Below, piece after piece: positions 12,001 to 22,200 of a stretch of DNA of 64,000 nucleotides (its first letter is position 1; each line of letters begins with the position of its first letter). The stretch covers positions 310,784 through 374,783 of the forward strand of contig JANPWX010000477.1 of the NCBI GenBank assembly GCA_024734555.1, in the 5' to 3' direction. A program made the position numbers and the translations under genes. The stretch is from Trochalopteron elliotii (taxonomy: Eukaryota > Chordata > Aves > Passeriformes > Leiothrichidae). Under the pieces are notes generated by a model. The model did not search any database and was not told where the DNA came from. It saw only the letters and a list, made by a program, of their open reading frames with translations.

Positions 12001-15000
12001 CCCTGTGGCCCTGCTGCCCACCATAAATCACCCTTTGCTTTCAGAAACAGTTGTAAAGACTAATTTAAGGTGTTAGATGTGCATAGGAATTATAACAGAA
12101 AACAGAGAGCAGCTTATTATAGCAGGGAAATAAAACTTTCAGACAGTTTACGTTCCTCTGTTAATGAAGATATAAACCAAAATTGGTCCTGTGACACTGC
12201 AATTATTTTTATGTAAATGATTTATCAGTTAGGCTCAACCATGAACTGCTGATAAAAATGCATTGAATTGCTAAAATTAATTTTCCATCTTAGACCACCA
12301 TATCCTGTTTTCCCTTTCTGATTGAATCTATTTTCTGTTTGGCAGTGGTGACAGCCATGATACTTGATACTGGTTATTGTGCCAGGAAATCTCTCAAAAG
12401 AAATGCTTGTATTGAACAAAATCAGATTCCTTGGCTGTAAAAGATTCACCAGCCTTTGTAAGGCATGCCAAGAGTGAGACAAGTAGCAAGTTTTTCTTGG
12501 CTGATCAAATTTTATTTCAATTTTTGTGAGTTGAACTGAGAGTTATATAACATACAGCAATAAGGGACATTATGTCTAAACATATCTGAAAATCTCAGCT
12601 ATGTACCTGCACAGTCAGTGCTACCAGTACAGATGGTACAACTTCACTTGCCTTTCAAAAGGATGTTTCAAATTGTTACTTTTTTGTTGTTGTTATTCAG
12701 CAAATTTCCTTTGAAGTGCAATGGAAACTTTTGATTTGAGGCTGCAGATTTATTTATTTATTTTTTTTTTTGGCATATTGGAAGGATCATGTAAAACTTC
12801 AGTGTGATCTGAGTTGCAACACCAGTAATTTTCCCTCCTGTCTTGGATCTACATTGGAGAACATAATGTTGGGATAAATATAAATATGGAAAATTAATCT
12901 CCTTTATAACTCATTTGACTCCACAGCAAAATTTATAACAAACAGGCTGTGTTTGAGATCCTTGGCTCATCTGCACTGTTCTTTCGGTGACAGACAACAA
13001 AAACAACAGGCTACAGGAAAGGTTGTGCAATGTCCAAACCCTTTGTGCTTTCTGGTGAATTCTTTCTTGGAATCTAATCCTGCTAATTGCCTTATTCCAA
13101 ATCAGTGCACATGTGCTGCTACCAGTGTGGATGCAGCAATAATCTGTCAATGGCAGCAGTATAAAGGCAGATGTTTTTCAGGATGTATGATGGCATGGCA
13201 TCATTTGAGGTGATATCAGGCTGTGACCGAGTGCAGACAGGCTGGTTCAGGTAAAGTATACAAATCACAGATTTTGGCCACAAACAGTTTGTGTCTAGTA
13301 TTTATACTAAACTTTCTTATGGTTACATTTCCTCACATTATAAGGAGGTCACTTGCTAATTTACCAGGAACTCATTTAGCAGAACTAAAATATTTACCAT
13401 AAATTTGCTTTTTAAAGTATCTGCATATTCTAATGGAGTGCAAATCCATGATATGGCTTAGGAGGAATGAATTTAGACATTTTACTAGCATTCTCATGCT
13501 CAGTTAAATTCCCAGTTTTCAAAAGATCTTTTCTCAAGAACGTCTGTAGCTCTGCTATTATCAGTATACTATCCTAAAAAGGAGATTCTGTGCTTTGAAA
13601 GGAATCCCCTCCTTGAATAATTTGAATTCAATATCAAGCTATTATTATTTTCTGAAATCTCATTTAGTTTCCTCATATTTAGCCAGACTTTGCTGCATTT
13701 TTAAAGGTCTGATAGCAGACTCATTAACTGCTCTGTGTCAGGCAAAAAAACCACAGGCATGTGATAAAGAGGGAGATTTTTTTCATATTGTACATTTATA
13801 TGAAAAAGCAAGTTATCATTTTTCTTTTGCATTCAGTGGAATGCCATTCTCTGAATTGCTCTGTGCTGCTGAGCCAGTGTCAGGCCCTGCTGGATAAACC
13901 CTGCTGTCTCTTTTCTGCTCTCACAAGGTGGCAATGTTGATCTGCGCAGGGTTCCTCATCGCCTGGATCCCCTACGCCGTGGTCTCGGTCTGGTCGGCCT
14001 TCGGACGGCCCGATTCCGTCCCCATCCCCTTCTCAGTGGTGCCAACGCTGCTGGCAAAGTCAGCAGCCATGTACAACCCCATCATCTACCAGGTCATCGA
14101 CTGCAAGTTCGCCTGCTGCCGGGCAGGAGGGCTGAAGGCCAAGAGCTCTTCCAAGAAATCAAGGTAATTTCTTCTTTGGGAGGGAGGACACCTTTAGGAA
14201 CATGATGTTCCAAAAAGTACCAAACTGAGATCTGCCAAGAATCACAGCTCATTGAATCTTATTTCTTGGGTTTGACCATGACTGTTTGGATTTGGGTTTT
14301 TTCTTGCCAGGAGAATTTGTAAAGTGACTGTAGGTGTATAAGGAGAAGCAAGAAATGAGTATTTTTAGGTCCAGCTGCAACTCCATTGATATAATTTGGA
14401 AAAAAGTCCCATTGGTTTTAATGAGTTTTGGATCAGTCCTGTCTTCCTAATCCTTTTCTTTCACATCATCATATGATTTTCCTCCAGGAGGTGTTGATGA
14501 CCTCTATTGCCAGTGAAGCAAATGGAAGAGAATTGTGAAAATTCCTTCCATAACTAACCTGTTAAAACTGTGCCTTTCACCCACAGAATCAGCAGGGAGA
14601 GACAATGGTTCCTCAACCACCCAGCAGGTACCATTCATACCAAGGAAACTCACCTCAAATCAGACAAATCAAACTGTAACTGTCTCATAAGAAACTCTCA
14701 TTTTTTTACTTACAACCTTCAGGCAAAATTTGTGCTGCACACCTGTGGAATTCCTGAAAACACTAATTATGCTCTTGGAGGAAAAGCATAGTTCTGTACT
14801 ATGCCAGACAAGTACCTTACTTTTGTGGTTGAACACTGAGATAATAATGGGTGCTAATCTGATGGTGTAAACTGTCACAAACACCATACCACATGTAAGT
14901 GATTGTGAAACAATAGAATTCCAGTAATTCGCTTCAAAGGCCTAAAACATATGTGCCTTGATAGAAGCACGAAGAACCATTTTATCATTCATATTATTCC

Positions 15001-15481
15001 CTTACCAATTTCAGCATTTTTGGTGTGTTCCTCAGTGAGTCAGTCTTGAGCTTCCACAGCTTCTCGCAGCAGATCATTCCATAATCTTGGACTGAGATTA
15101 ATTTCGTCTGCAGAGCATAGAGTTTATATATGTTGTAAATGTCTGAGGTGTTGAATTTATAGTTTTCCAAGATCCCTTCTGCAGTTTTACTCAAATGGGA
15201 CACAAATTTGAGGTAACCTTCAGTCGATTTTTGGTAGTTGGATTTTTGTTTAACATCTGAAGGAGGTCTCACCCAGTCCCTCAAGCTGAATGCAAGCTGG
15301 CTTCTCTAGGCCTGCGCAGTGAACAAAATGATCTGGAGGAATCACTTCCCAGAAGTAGGAACTTAATTTGCAGCTTGGTGGGAGCAAAATGACCATTGTA
15401 CCTTCTCTGCCCCACAGGACATACACAATATCTGCGCACAGGGACTCCACAGCGATGGACGAAACCCAGCTGGAAGCATGA
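4210..15481 (+). CDS. OPN5: Opsin-5 (neuropsin), 3' part of gene, join of five exons
   Basis: OPN5 is a retinal-binding GPCR of the plasma membrane. The mammal-type OPN5 (Opn5m) absorbs UV/violet light and in birds serves as a photoreceptor in deep-brain and retinal neurons. Joining 4210-4329, 8393-8563, 11429-11763, 13928-14163 and 15418-15481 gives an unbroken frame of 308 residues ending in TGA. With an N-terminal exon of about 45 residues this matches the family length near 354. Visible marks are KKKLRPAEIMT (loop 1), the Cys pair (codons 8458 and 11554), DRY at 8530-8538, AWIP in TM6, the Schiff-base Lys (codon 14057) in LLAKSAAMYNP, and NPIIY at 14075. The gene is convergent with PTCHD4, as in human, which favours OPN5 itself over the Opn5L paralogs. 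Exon 1 is outside the window. I see no frameshift or premature stop. Confidence 0.93.
5620..5815 (+). mobile_element. CR1 LINE 3'-end fragment
   Basis: In forward orientation it reads TTGCCCAGAGAAGCTGTG, CCATCCCTTAAAGTGTCCAA, GGCCAGGTTGGGTGGGGCTT, GAAGGTGTCCCTGTCCATGG, and ends TCTTCCAATCC...ATTCTGTGATTCTATGATT. These are the CR1 ORF2 end, 3' UTR and octamer tail. The element is 5'-truncated and sits in OPN5 intron 2. Confidence 0.9.
6046..6072. repeat. Poly(T) tract, 27 bases
   Basis: An uninterrupted run of 27 T lies in OPN5 intron 2. It could be a slippage microsatellite or the A-tail of a retrocopy inserted on the - strand. No recognisable retrocopy body lies next to it. Confidence 0.95.
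7995..8270 (-). mobile_element. CR1 LINE fragment with remnant of ORF2 C-terminus
   Basis: The + strand runs AGTCACAGAATGCTTTGGGT, TGGAAGGGGCCTT, CATGGGCAGGGATCCCTTCC, AGGTTGCTCCAAGCCTCATC, CTCTGGGCAACCC, CCCTCACAGTAAAGATTTTC. This is the reverse complement of the CR1 3' end and the last part of its reverse-transcriptase ORF. On the - strand a frame here reads KKIFTVRVVSHCHGLPRE, the decayed CR1 ORF2 C-terminus. It sits just upstream of OPN5 exon 3. Confidence 0.92.
8393..8563 (+). CDS. OPN5: OPN5 exon 3: TM2 end to DRY motif
   Basis: The exon starts after a pyrimidine-rich acceptor (TCTCCTCCTCTTGAAG) and ends before GTAAGA. Both junctions split codons after base 1 (Val at the start, Gly at the end). 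The protein runs VVGKPFSIISFFSHRW, then MFGWIGCRWYGWAGFFFG, then CGSLITMTAVSLDRYLKIC. The Cys codon 8458-8460 is the disulfide Cys at the top of TM3. The Tyr codon 8467-8469 is three residues later and aligns with bovine rhodopsin position 113, where visual opsins carry the Glu counterion. DRY is at 8530-8538. Confidence 0.96.
10722..10830 (-). mobile_element. CR1 LINE 3'-end fragment
   Basis: The + strand reads TCACAGAATCATGGAATGGT, TTGGGTTGCAGGGGACTTCA, AAGACCATCCAGTTCC and then a degraded GGGACAGCTTCCAACTAGAT. This is the reverse complement of the CR1 tail and 3' UTR. It is truncated where the LTR-like segment begins. Confidence 0.8.
10850..11160 (-). mobile_element. LTR-like segment, possible solo LTR of an endogenous retrovirus
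   Basis: Read on the - strand, the segment begins TGTTGGATCC and ends GAGGAGCTAACA, a TG...CA terminus with a short inverted repeat, about 310 bp long. In the 3' third it has an ATTAAA polyadenylation-type signal within TCTTTATTAAATCTTTTGCC, followed by a C/T-rich stretch as in a U5 region. It has a few CpG sites that stand out from the surroundings. I found no matching target-site duplication and no adjoining retroviral genes, so a solo LTR is an inference. Confidence 0.4.
11429..11763 (+). CDS. OPN5: OPN5 exon 4: TM4, ECL2, TM5 and third cytoplasmic loop
   Basis: This largest visible exon follows TTTTCTTCCAG and precedes GTAGAT. It begins with the last two bases of a Gly codon and ends in phase 0 after LTK. 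The protein runs TWLKRHHAFICLAIIWAY (TM4), then YAPEPFGTSCTLDWW (ECL2), then TM5 and VKSSTKEVAHYD. The Glu codon 11536-11538 is six residues before the disulfide Cys (11554-11556) and aligns with bovine position 181, the ancestral counterion site. The third loop is short and basic, ending in HILEMKLTK. Confidence 0.96.
11764..13927 (+). other. OPN5: OPN5 intron 4
   Basis: This is a 2.16-kb phase-0 intron bounded by GTAGAT and TCTGCTCTCACAAG. It has a short TTTA/T-rich run at 12749-12771. No transposon or exon is recognised in the rest. Confidence 0.85.
12749..12771. repeat. (TTTA)n / poly(T) simple repeat
   Basis: Three TTTA units run into an 11-base T stretch within OPN5 intron 4. It is ordinary low-complexity sequence. 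Confidence 0.85.
13928..14163 (+). CDS. OPN5: OPN5 exon 5: TM6, TM7 with retinal-binding Lys, helix 8
   Basis: The exon follows CTGCTCTCACAAG and precedes GTAATT, from phase 0 to phase 2. It encodes VAMLICAGFLIAWIPYAVVS (TM6, with AWIP in place of the CWxP motif), the loop FGRPDSVPIP, then SVVPTLLAKSAAMYNPIIYQ (TM7). The Lys codon 14057-14059 is the Schiff-base lysine and NPIIY begins at 14075. The following FACCRAGG has a Cys pair suited to palmitoylation after helix 8. The exon is clearly more GC-rich than its introns. If unspliced, the frame would stop at a TAA formed at the donor. Confidence 0.96.
14164..15417 (+). other. OPN5: OPN5 intron 5
   Basis: This is a 1.25-kb phase-2 intron bounded by GTAATT and CCTTCTCTGCCCCACAG. 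On the - strand it holds part of a long open frame (14994-15284). A possible alternative acceptor (CCCACAG before 14587) would open a different tail frame, but the resulting sequence does not resemble OPN5. Confidence 0.65.
15418..15481 (+). CDS. OPN5: OPN5 terminal coding exon (C-terminal tail)
   Basis: I infer this exon from three facts. There is a strong acceptor, CCTTCTCTGCCCCACAG. Its first base completes the split Arg codon left by exon 5. The frame then reads TYTISAHRDSTAMDETQLEA and stops at TGA 15479-15481. The tail aligns loosely with the mammalian OPN5 end (RLHTVTTVRKSSAVLEIHEE): a basic/T-rich start, then R-x-S-(S/T)-A, then acidic residues, with Ser/Thr sites for receptor-kinase phosphorylation. 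The resulting total length fits the family. The exon is short and variable between species, so a transcript is needed for proof. Confidence 0.72.
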
Positions 15482-16280
15482 GAGCTCATCTCACCTACAG
15501 CAAATGAAAACCTGATGAAAAACAACACTACTGGGTCAAGTTTCTCTTTCTGTAAATGAATTAAAACATGGTGACAGGTTTATCTTACTCCCTGTTCCTA
15601 TGTACAATGTACAGTTCTTTCCATCCTGACCAAAATAGTGCGTTAGAGTTGGGTAAATATTCTAAGTACTCAGAGGAAAAGAAACAGAGAAAAAATGTTT
15701 ATATTAAAAATTTTCCTTCACTTCAGATTCTTTAAAATGCTCTTTTTTTTTGTTCTTCTTAGCACTAACAGAAATGATAGTTTGAGCAATATTTTCCCCC
15801 AGGGGAAAGAAAGTATTCATGAAGGCCAGTTTTAGTTTACCAAAGCTAATCTTCCTAAATTCCTGCTGCAGTCACTGGAGACCTGGAGCATGAGAGAAAG
15901 GATTCCTTAGAGGACAAATCTTGAGTTGGAGCTTCACTTCTCAAGGCTCTGAATTACACAGTGGGGAAATACTAGCTGACTGGATTTCCCTGGTGAGCGT
16001 CTCTCCAAATCATGAGGCTATGAGCTGTGTTAAACACACTTTGACTTCAGTCTTTCAATACTCAGAAATATTTTGATTTTAGTCACTGCAAAGTCAGAGG
16101 TGCCACGTTCATACACAGGATCACTCTATGAGATATAGAATAACAATTCCTCACTCAGTTTTGATATAGAATAACAAATCCTTATGCAATTCTGAATGAG
16201 AGGGAAAAGGTCTCTTGCTCAAATTGTAGATTCACTTAAGAGTTATTCATAACTTTTTAATAAAAAAGCAAAACTGAAAT
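15482..16280 (+). other. OPN5: Probable OPN5 3' UTR
   Basis: Sequence after the stop codon contains poly(A)-signal hexamers on the + strand: ATTAAA at 15560-15565 and 15703-15708, and AATAAA at about 16258-16263. I cannot tell which, if any, is used, so the end is a guess. No repeat is recognised. Confidence 0.3.
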
Positions 16281-19200
16281 AGAGTCAGCCCAAGCCAAAC
16301 TGAGCAAACCAATATTTCTGACATTTTTTTCCTTCTCTGGCCAAAATGACAATGAGGTATGATGGCAATAAGCAGAAAGATTTGATAACTGATAATTTCG
16401 CTGTGTATTTTACTCATCACAATTCTTTGAGATCAATTAATGAGATATAAAATGGCAAAAAATTCCTCAGTCCAAACCATGAAACCAGATTCAAAACTGG
16501 TGTGTTTATGAGAAGGGTCACAGCACTGGTAGTATTTCCTAAGTGCATCTGCAGAGTAATTTTTAAACACTAAGTCTTGGAAGGATGAGGGTTAGTAACT
16601 CTTTGAGAGAATGAAGTTCTGTAAGTTCCTAATGCACTCAACACAAAAACAATGTGTCTTGAAACAACCTGCAGAGTAAGGCAGCCAACAGTTGTGTTGC
16701 ATAGGAGACATAGTTATTCTTATTATCTCCTTTTTGTGCTTTGGAATTATCTTAAGGTGGAAGCATCACTACAGATCAAAAATTAACATTTCAGTAAAAG
16801 AAGATTTCTAATGCTTGAAAAAATGGTTTTGATGTTTCTATGTCATTTCTTGAAGAAGATATGATTCCATTAAAAATACATTAATCAAAGAGTCTCCCAC
16901 ACAGATTTCTGCTAACTGATAAAGAAAAGAAAGTTACAAGGGCAGAGCTTACTTCTGAGTTGTTCCTTTAAGGAAATGTGCTGGTTTTGCATTAATTGAT
17001 TTATGGTGAAAAGGGAAGAAGGAAGTGGGATTCGAACCCACGTCAAATGCCAAAAAGCATTTGTGAAAGAGTTTCAATTACTTTCCTGTTTAATATTTCC
17101 TGTTTAATGTTAATTCATCCTACTGTTATTTCAGAATTTTGTTTAACGTGCATTTTCTGCCACACTGAACCAAACTTCTTTTGTAGCTGATCCATGGTGA
17201 TGTTTATATTGCTTTATACAATAATATCATAAAGGTTTAATTTGATTTTTGTTGGCATGTCCCAGCACTCCCATTCTGCAGTTGCTATTTTATCAAATGA
17301 TATTCAGACCATGTAGCAGAAGTAGAATTTTGTTGAATTTTCCTAAAGTATTGTTTCCTCTTCTGCAATGCTTTAGCTAAAGGAGTTTGAATAAAAACAA
17401 AGACAACTTGCAGAGGTACTAAGAGTTGCCATGTTACCTATACATTTCTTTGTGCTAGTTTTTCCCCAGAAGTTGAGTTCTTTCATTTCTACAAACCTTT
17501 CAGCATAAGACAAACTTGTTTTTTAACTATGGTTGCAAATTGGTCCCGAGCAGAAGGCATCTTTTACAATATCTGCAGACTTGGTTATGAAGATATTAAC
17601 AACCTTGCCTGCATCTTCCTGCAGCTTTTATTATTCTATTCTTTCAGGTACACTTTTTCTGTATCTATAGGTGTATATCAAAACTAAGGTGTGATGTAAA
17701 TCAGATGTACAGTGGCTCTATAAGCGAGATTAGCTGGACCAACACTCTTGGTAAAACTGTAGGAATTGCTCACTACTCTGGCCAGATTTAAGGGTAAATC
17801 AACTCACAGTTTGTGCATGAACACGTCCTCTAATTGGGGAAGCTTTTCTCTTAATTTGTTAAAATTATGTATTTTCCTCAGAATTGTTGCTGGGTTATCC
17901 CAGAAGTGGATACACACTTGTGGTAGGGCTGATTTTTTTATTTTTAAGGAGTGTAAGATATTTTTGGATTCCACTATAGCAAATGTACTAGATACATGTA
18001 CTGCCTAAAGAGTTCAGTGGTTTAGTAAACCATAAATACGAACTTCCAGATAAATGATAAATGTGTCTCATATGACTGAAAGATATTTATTTTCATATTA
18101 TTTAAATTTATTTATTTTTTATTCAGTGCCATAACTCTTCTTGTCTGAAAACCCAGTTTTGCCATGACTGAACAGTATCTAGAAGAAACTTTAGGACTAC
18201 AGCTTGTGCAGGAGTTGAACACATGCTCAGCATAAACTTGTCTCTAAGTGGAAGATGTTCCCCTGAATCAAGCAGGACATGCACATTTCAGCACACAGTG
18301 CTTAATTTAAATGCAGAATCTGAACCTAAGAGCAAATGGATCTCATTGGAGTCAATGACAAAAGAGAACTGGAACACTCTTTGTTCACCTGCATATAAAG
18401 CAGCTCACACAATTTCTGCTCTGTTTGGGATCACAGTGGTAGAGGAATGAGGGGTCTTATTATGGATTCAGGTTTTCAAAGTCAGCTTTGAATTGATTTG
18501 AAGATTGTAGCCAGATGGTTCTAAAGATAATACTTTGCCACTGATGCTCAGGACAGAGTTTCTTCCTCTCCCTGTGTTTGGGCTGATAATTGATTATTAT
18601 ATAAAACTGAGATATGTAAGCTTGCTCTGAGGTCATCAAAAGACAGTGAATCTCTCACTTTCCTGTTCTAGAAATCTTCTAAAGGTTTTACAAATTTCAA
18701 ACTTATGCCATTTTGTGATCTGGGCTTTGTCAAAGCACCAACAGTATAAAACCTACTCAGTGTGATGAATGAGTAAGGAATATGACTCTGAAGGAAGATT
18801 TCGTTATTGCATTTTCAATATTTCATCCTCCTTGTTACATTAAGAAATTTCCTCTTTTTATGTATAAACATTAAACTAAATGTTTTTAAGCTAAGATAGT
18901 GCCATCAGGAATAATAGTTATAAATGAGGATGTTTTATTATATAACCTTTGTGTACATTCAGAATGGGCTGCCAAGAAACAAGATTCTATTTGAATTCAC
19001 TGTCCATGACTTGAAGGAAGTAATTGACACAGGCTGAAAGACTCCACTTAAATAATGAGCTGACCTGGACAGCAAGATGGAGAGTAAGAGAGTAATGAGA
19101 GCAATATTGTATTTTGAAGCAATAGTGAAATTATGCAAAGCATGTGGAAATGGAATTTTTCATTTGTCATTTTCAGTCATAGATGAAGAATGACTATAAA

Positions 19201-22200
19201 TCTTCTTCTGCAGAGTTGGAAATCTGTTGACAGTGAGGAAATATCAAGATTTCAAGTGCCTGAAGAGGCTCTTGAAATAGGAGATTTAAACAAACTTTCA
19301 TGACAGGAGTTGAAAAAAATAAAGGATTAAAAATGTAAGTTATGGTTGTGGAATTTTGGAAGACAGAGAGCATTTGTCCATGCAGTCAAATGCAGCTGTG
19401 GCAAATTTTATTTCTAGACCTGTAATAAAAATGAAAAGAACCCAACCCCACAAGTGATTTGTTAAAAATATTTATCACCCACAGCACAAGACTGCTGATA
19501 GCAGAAGATTTTTGGCTTTGTGGCTTTGAAAGTGAAAGAGAAAATTGATGTGTCTTCATACAAAGAGACTGTGATTAATGGATGACAGTCACAATGATAG
19601 TGAATTGGATTCCTTGGTGGAACTTTTCTCTTGGCTTACAATGTTTTTTAGAGGTTGTCCCATCTACATTGTGCAGGGTGCTCTTGGTCATGAGAACAAA
19701 TCTGAATAACTGCTAAATGACCAGGCACTTCTTTCTCCTGTAATTCTACATTATTCATTTTATGTTTGTGTTTCTACCTCTTCTTCCCACCAGGGAACTT
19801 TCAGACACATCATTCTGCATTCCTCTGGAAAGCTGCTTTGGCTTCCTTTCAGTCACATTCCCCAGCTCAGGATGTCCCCACATGAATCTCACCCTGGGTA
19901 AGAAGCTCTTGACAAATGATGTTCACCATAACACCAATTTCTCTTCTTCCCTCCTCTCAAGGAAGGTTTGGTTGGTTCCCCCCACACCTGTATTTTCCAA
20001 AGTCTCACAGGCCTTTGCAGGTCTCTGGGCCCAAGTAAGAACATTTAGCAGCCTGAAAATAGACTTTCTGGAGAACTGCTGATGAGCACCACCATTATCA
20101 CCACCATGTTTACACCTGTTCTGGAGCTCTTGTGCATCCTATACTGACCTTTTTCTTATCTACATGCTTTGCTTTTCAGGATAGCTCATATTCTCCTTCA
20201 CCTGGAACATGGTGCACATGGTGAGGGCTGTTTTTGTAACTGTGTGGAATGATTTCACTTCCCCAGTTACGCCTCTTTCCCCTTGCAGCTGGGGGAGAGG
20301 GTCTTGGCCCTGTAAGCCAGAGCAAAAGCTTTTGAAACACAAGGCTTAGTTACAGATTTTCATGCTTTTTTTGCTTCTGAACTTAAGGGGTGCTTCATCA
20401 GCTATAAATAACGAGCCTTTCCCAATGCTAACTGCAGTTTTCTGTCTCAGTCGTGTAGAAAAGAAAACCCATCTGGTTTGTTAGAAATCTGTTCTGAGAG
20501 ACACATTCAGTATCAAATCAGGTGACTGCAACAAATAGATGAAAGTTGCTGATAAAAGTTTGGTATGTTCCCTGATCAGTAAGATGATCATTGTTCTGTA
20601 TTTTGGATGTAACACCTAAAAAATGTTTTGGGAGTAGATCTCTTAATCTCTGTGGAATGTAGCTAATAAATTTGTGAAATAACAAGTAAACCTTGCACTG
20701 GCCAAAACCTGACGTTATACAGAACTATTTCAGATATGGATGGTGGATGCATGTGTGGTACACAAAACATTTTAAATTATAAATAATGTTTGCCTCCATG
20801 AATGCAAAACCCTAAAGTAAGATCCCTTCCTTGACATGTTTTGCAGGATTTGTGCAGAAAGAGCAAGACTTTCACACTAGCCTCTGATTTTAGGATTCTA
20901 AGCCTCTGTGTAGCCCCTTTTAAAAACCAAAAAGGACATCTCTATTTCCATACCTATTTTCTACACATACCTATTTCCTAAGCGTTTCGTATTTTCACTA
21001 ATGTAAGATTATGCTTGATGCAATGCAGTCTGCAACACCAAAAAGTGTTTCCCTGGAGCACCTGAAGATCCTCATTCCTGCATTATAAACCATTATCTGG
21101 GATTGATCAGTGGGTGGAGAACCTGCCTGTCTGCCTGCAGTTCTGGTCCCCAAAGCTAAGGGAAGCTTTAGAGAAAGTGTAACAGGGAAGAGAAAAAAAA
21201 TGATATAGTATAAGCAGCAGAAACAGAGGTGAGGGGGTGACAGGGTTAAGCAAAGTATTCCAAAAGAGGAAAGGTCAGAGAATATTATATCAGTCTATAA
21301 ATAACTTTGAGGATATAATAATGTAAATGAAGGAAGGGAGTTATTCGCAGTCTCAGAAGGTGATAGAATGAGAAATCAAAACTGGAAGCTAAGGCAGGAA
21401 AAGCTGGAATGGAACTTCCTGAACTACAGGAACATTCAGCCTTTGGAAGAGTTCTCAAGGGGAAAAGTTGGGACAAGATTAACTAGATGCTTAAGAATAG
21501 ATTACATAATCCACAAAAAAAAATTGTTAACAAGTGGCAATATTTCTAAACAGCTATTTTTCGTCATGATATCTGAATTTCTGAACATTTTCCTAATTTA
21601 AACACTAGTAGGAGCTGTCTGTGCTGCTGAAGCAATGAGTGCTGACCTTGCAGTACAGATGGCTGGATCGTTTACTCTGGAACTGGCTTCAAAAGACCCC
21701 TCACACCTTGAAACTTCACTTCTAACAGAGTGATTTCAAAATCCAAAGTTGGTGCAATGCAGTGTCATGTGTGGATGCAGAGTTAAATTTTATTATGGAA
21801 GAGGCAACTTTGCTTTCACAGTTATTAGATGAGCTTTTCAGAGAGGTATCGTTCTGCAACACTCACAGTTCAAGCTGAAATAAAGTGCTGTAATTATTGC
21901 CATGGACAATTTGTTGGAATAAAATACATTCAGCTGTGCTATTTAGATTTTGAGCACATGAAAATAAATCTGAAATCCCAGAGTCATTAAATTAAAATAC
22001 AACAAAGAACCACGGGGAAATTACATGAGAAAATTACCTTCAGAAAAACATATATTAGTGGTTCACAATCTACATTTTCGTTCTTAGGAATTACATTTCT
22101 AATAGACTTAAATTTACAAAGATACCAAGAGACTCCTAGTGATACTGACCCAAAATAACTACAATATGATTGTTGTCATAAAGCTTAGGTGTATTAATTG

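Noticed and set aside
14587..14791. Alternative OPN5 terminal exon after CCCACAG, in the frame continuing from exon 5
   Set aside because: The phase fits, but the peptide (ISRERQWFLNHPAG and onward) does not resemble any OPN5 tail. The exon at 15418 has a better acceptor and a tail that aligns with mammals.
17000..17130. Complete tRNA gene around the T-arm motif
   Set aside because: No D arm, anticodon arm or acceptor stem could be found on the - strand upstream of the T arm.
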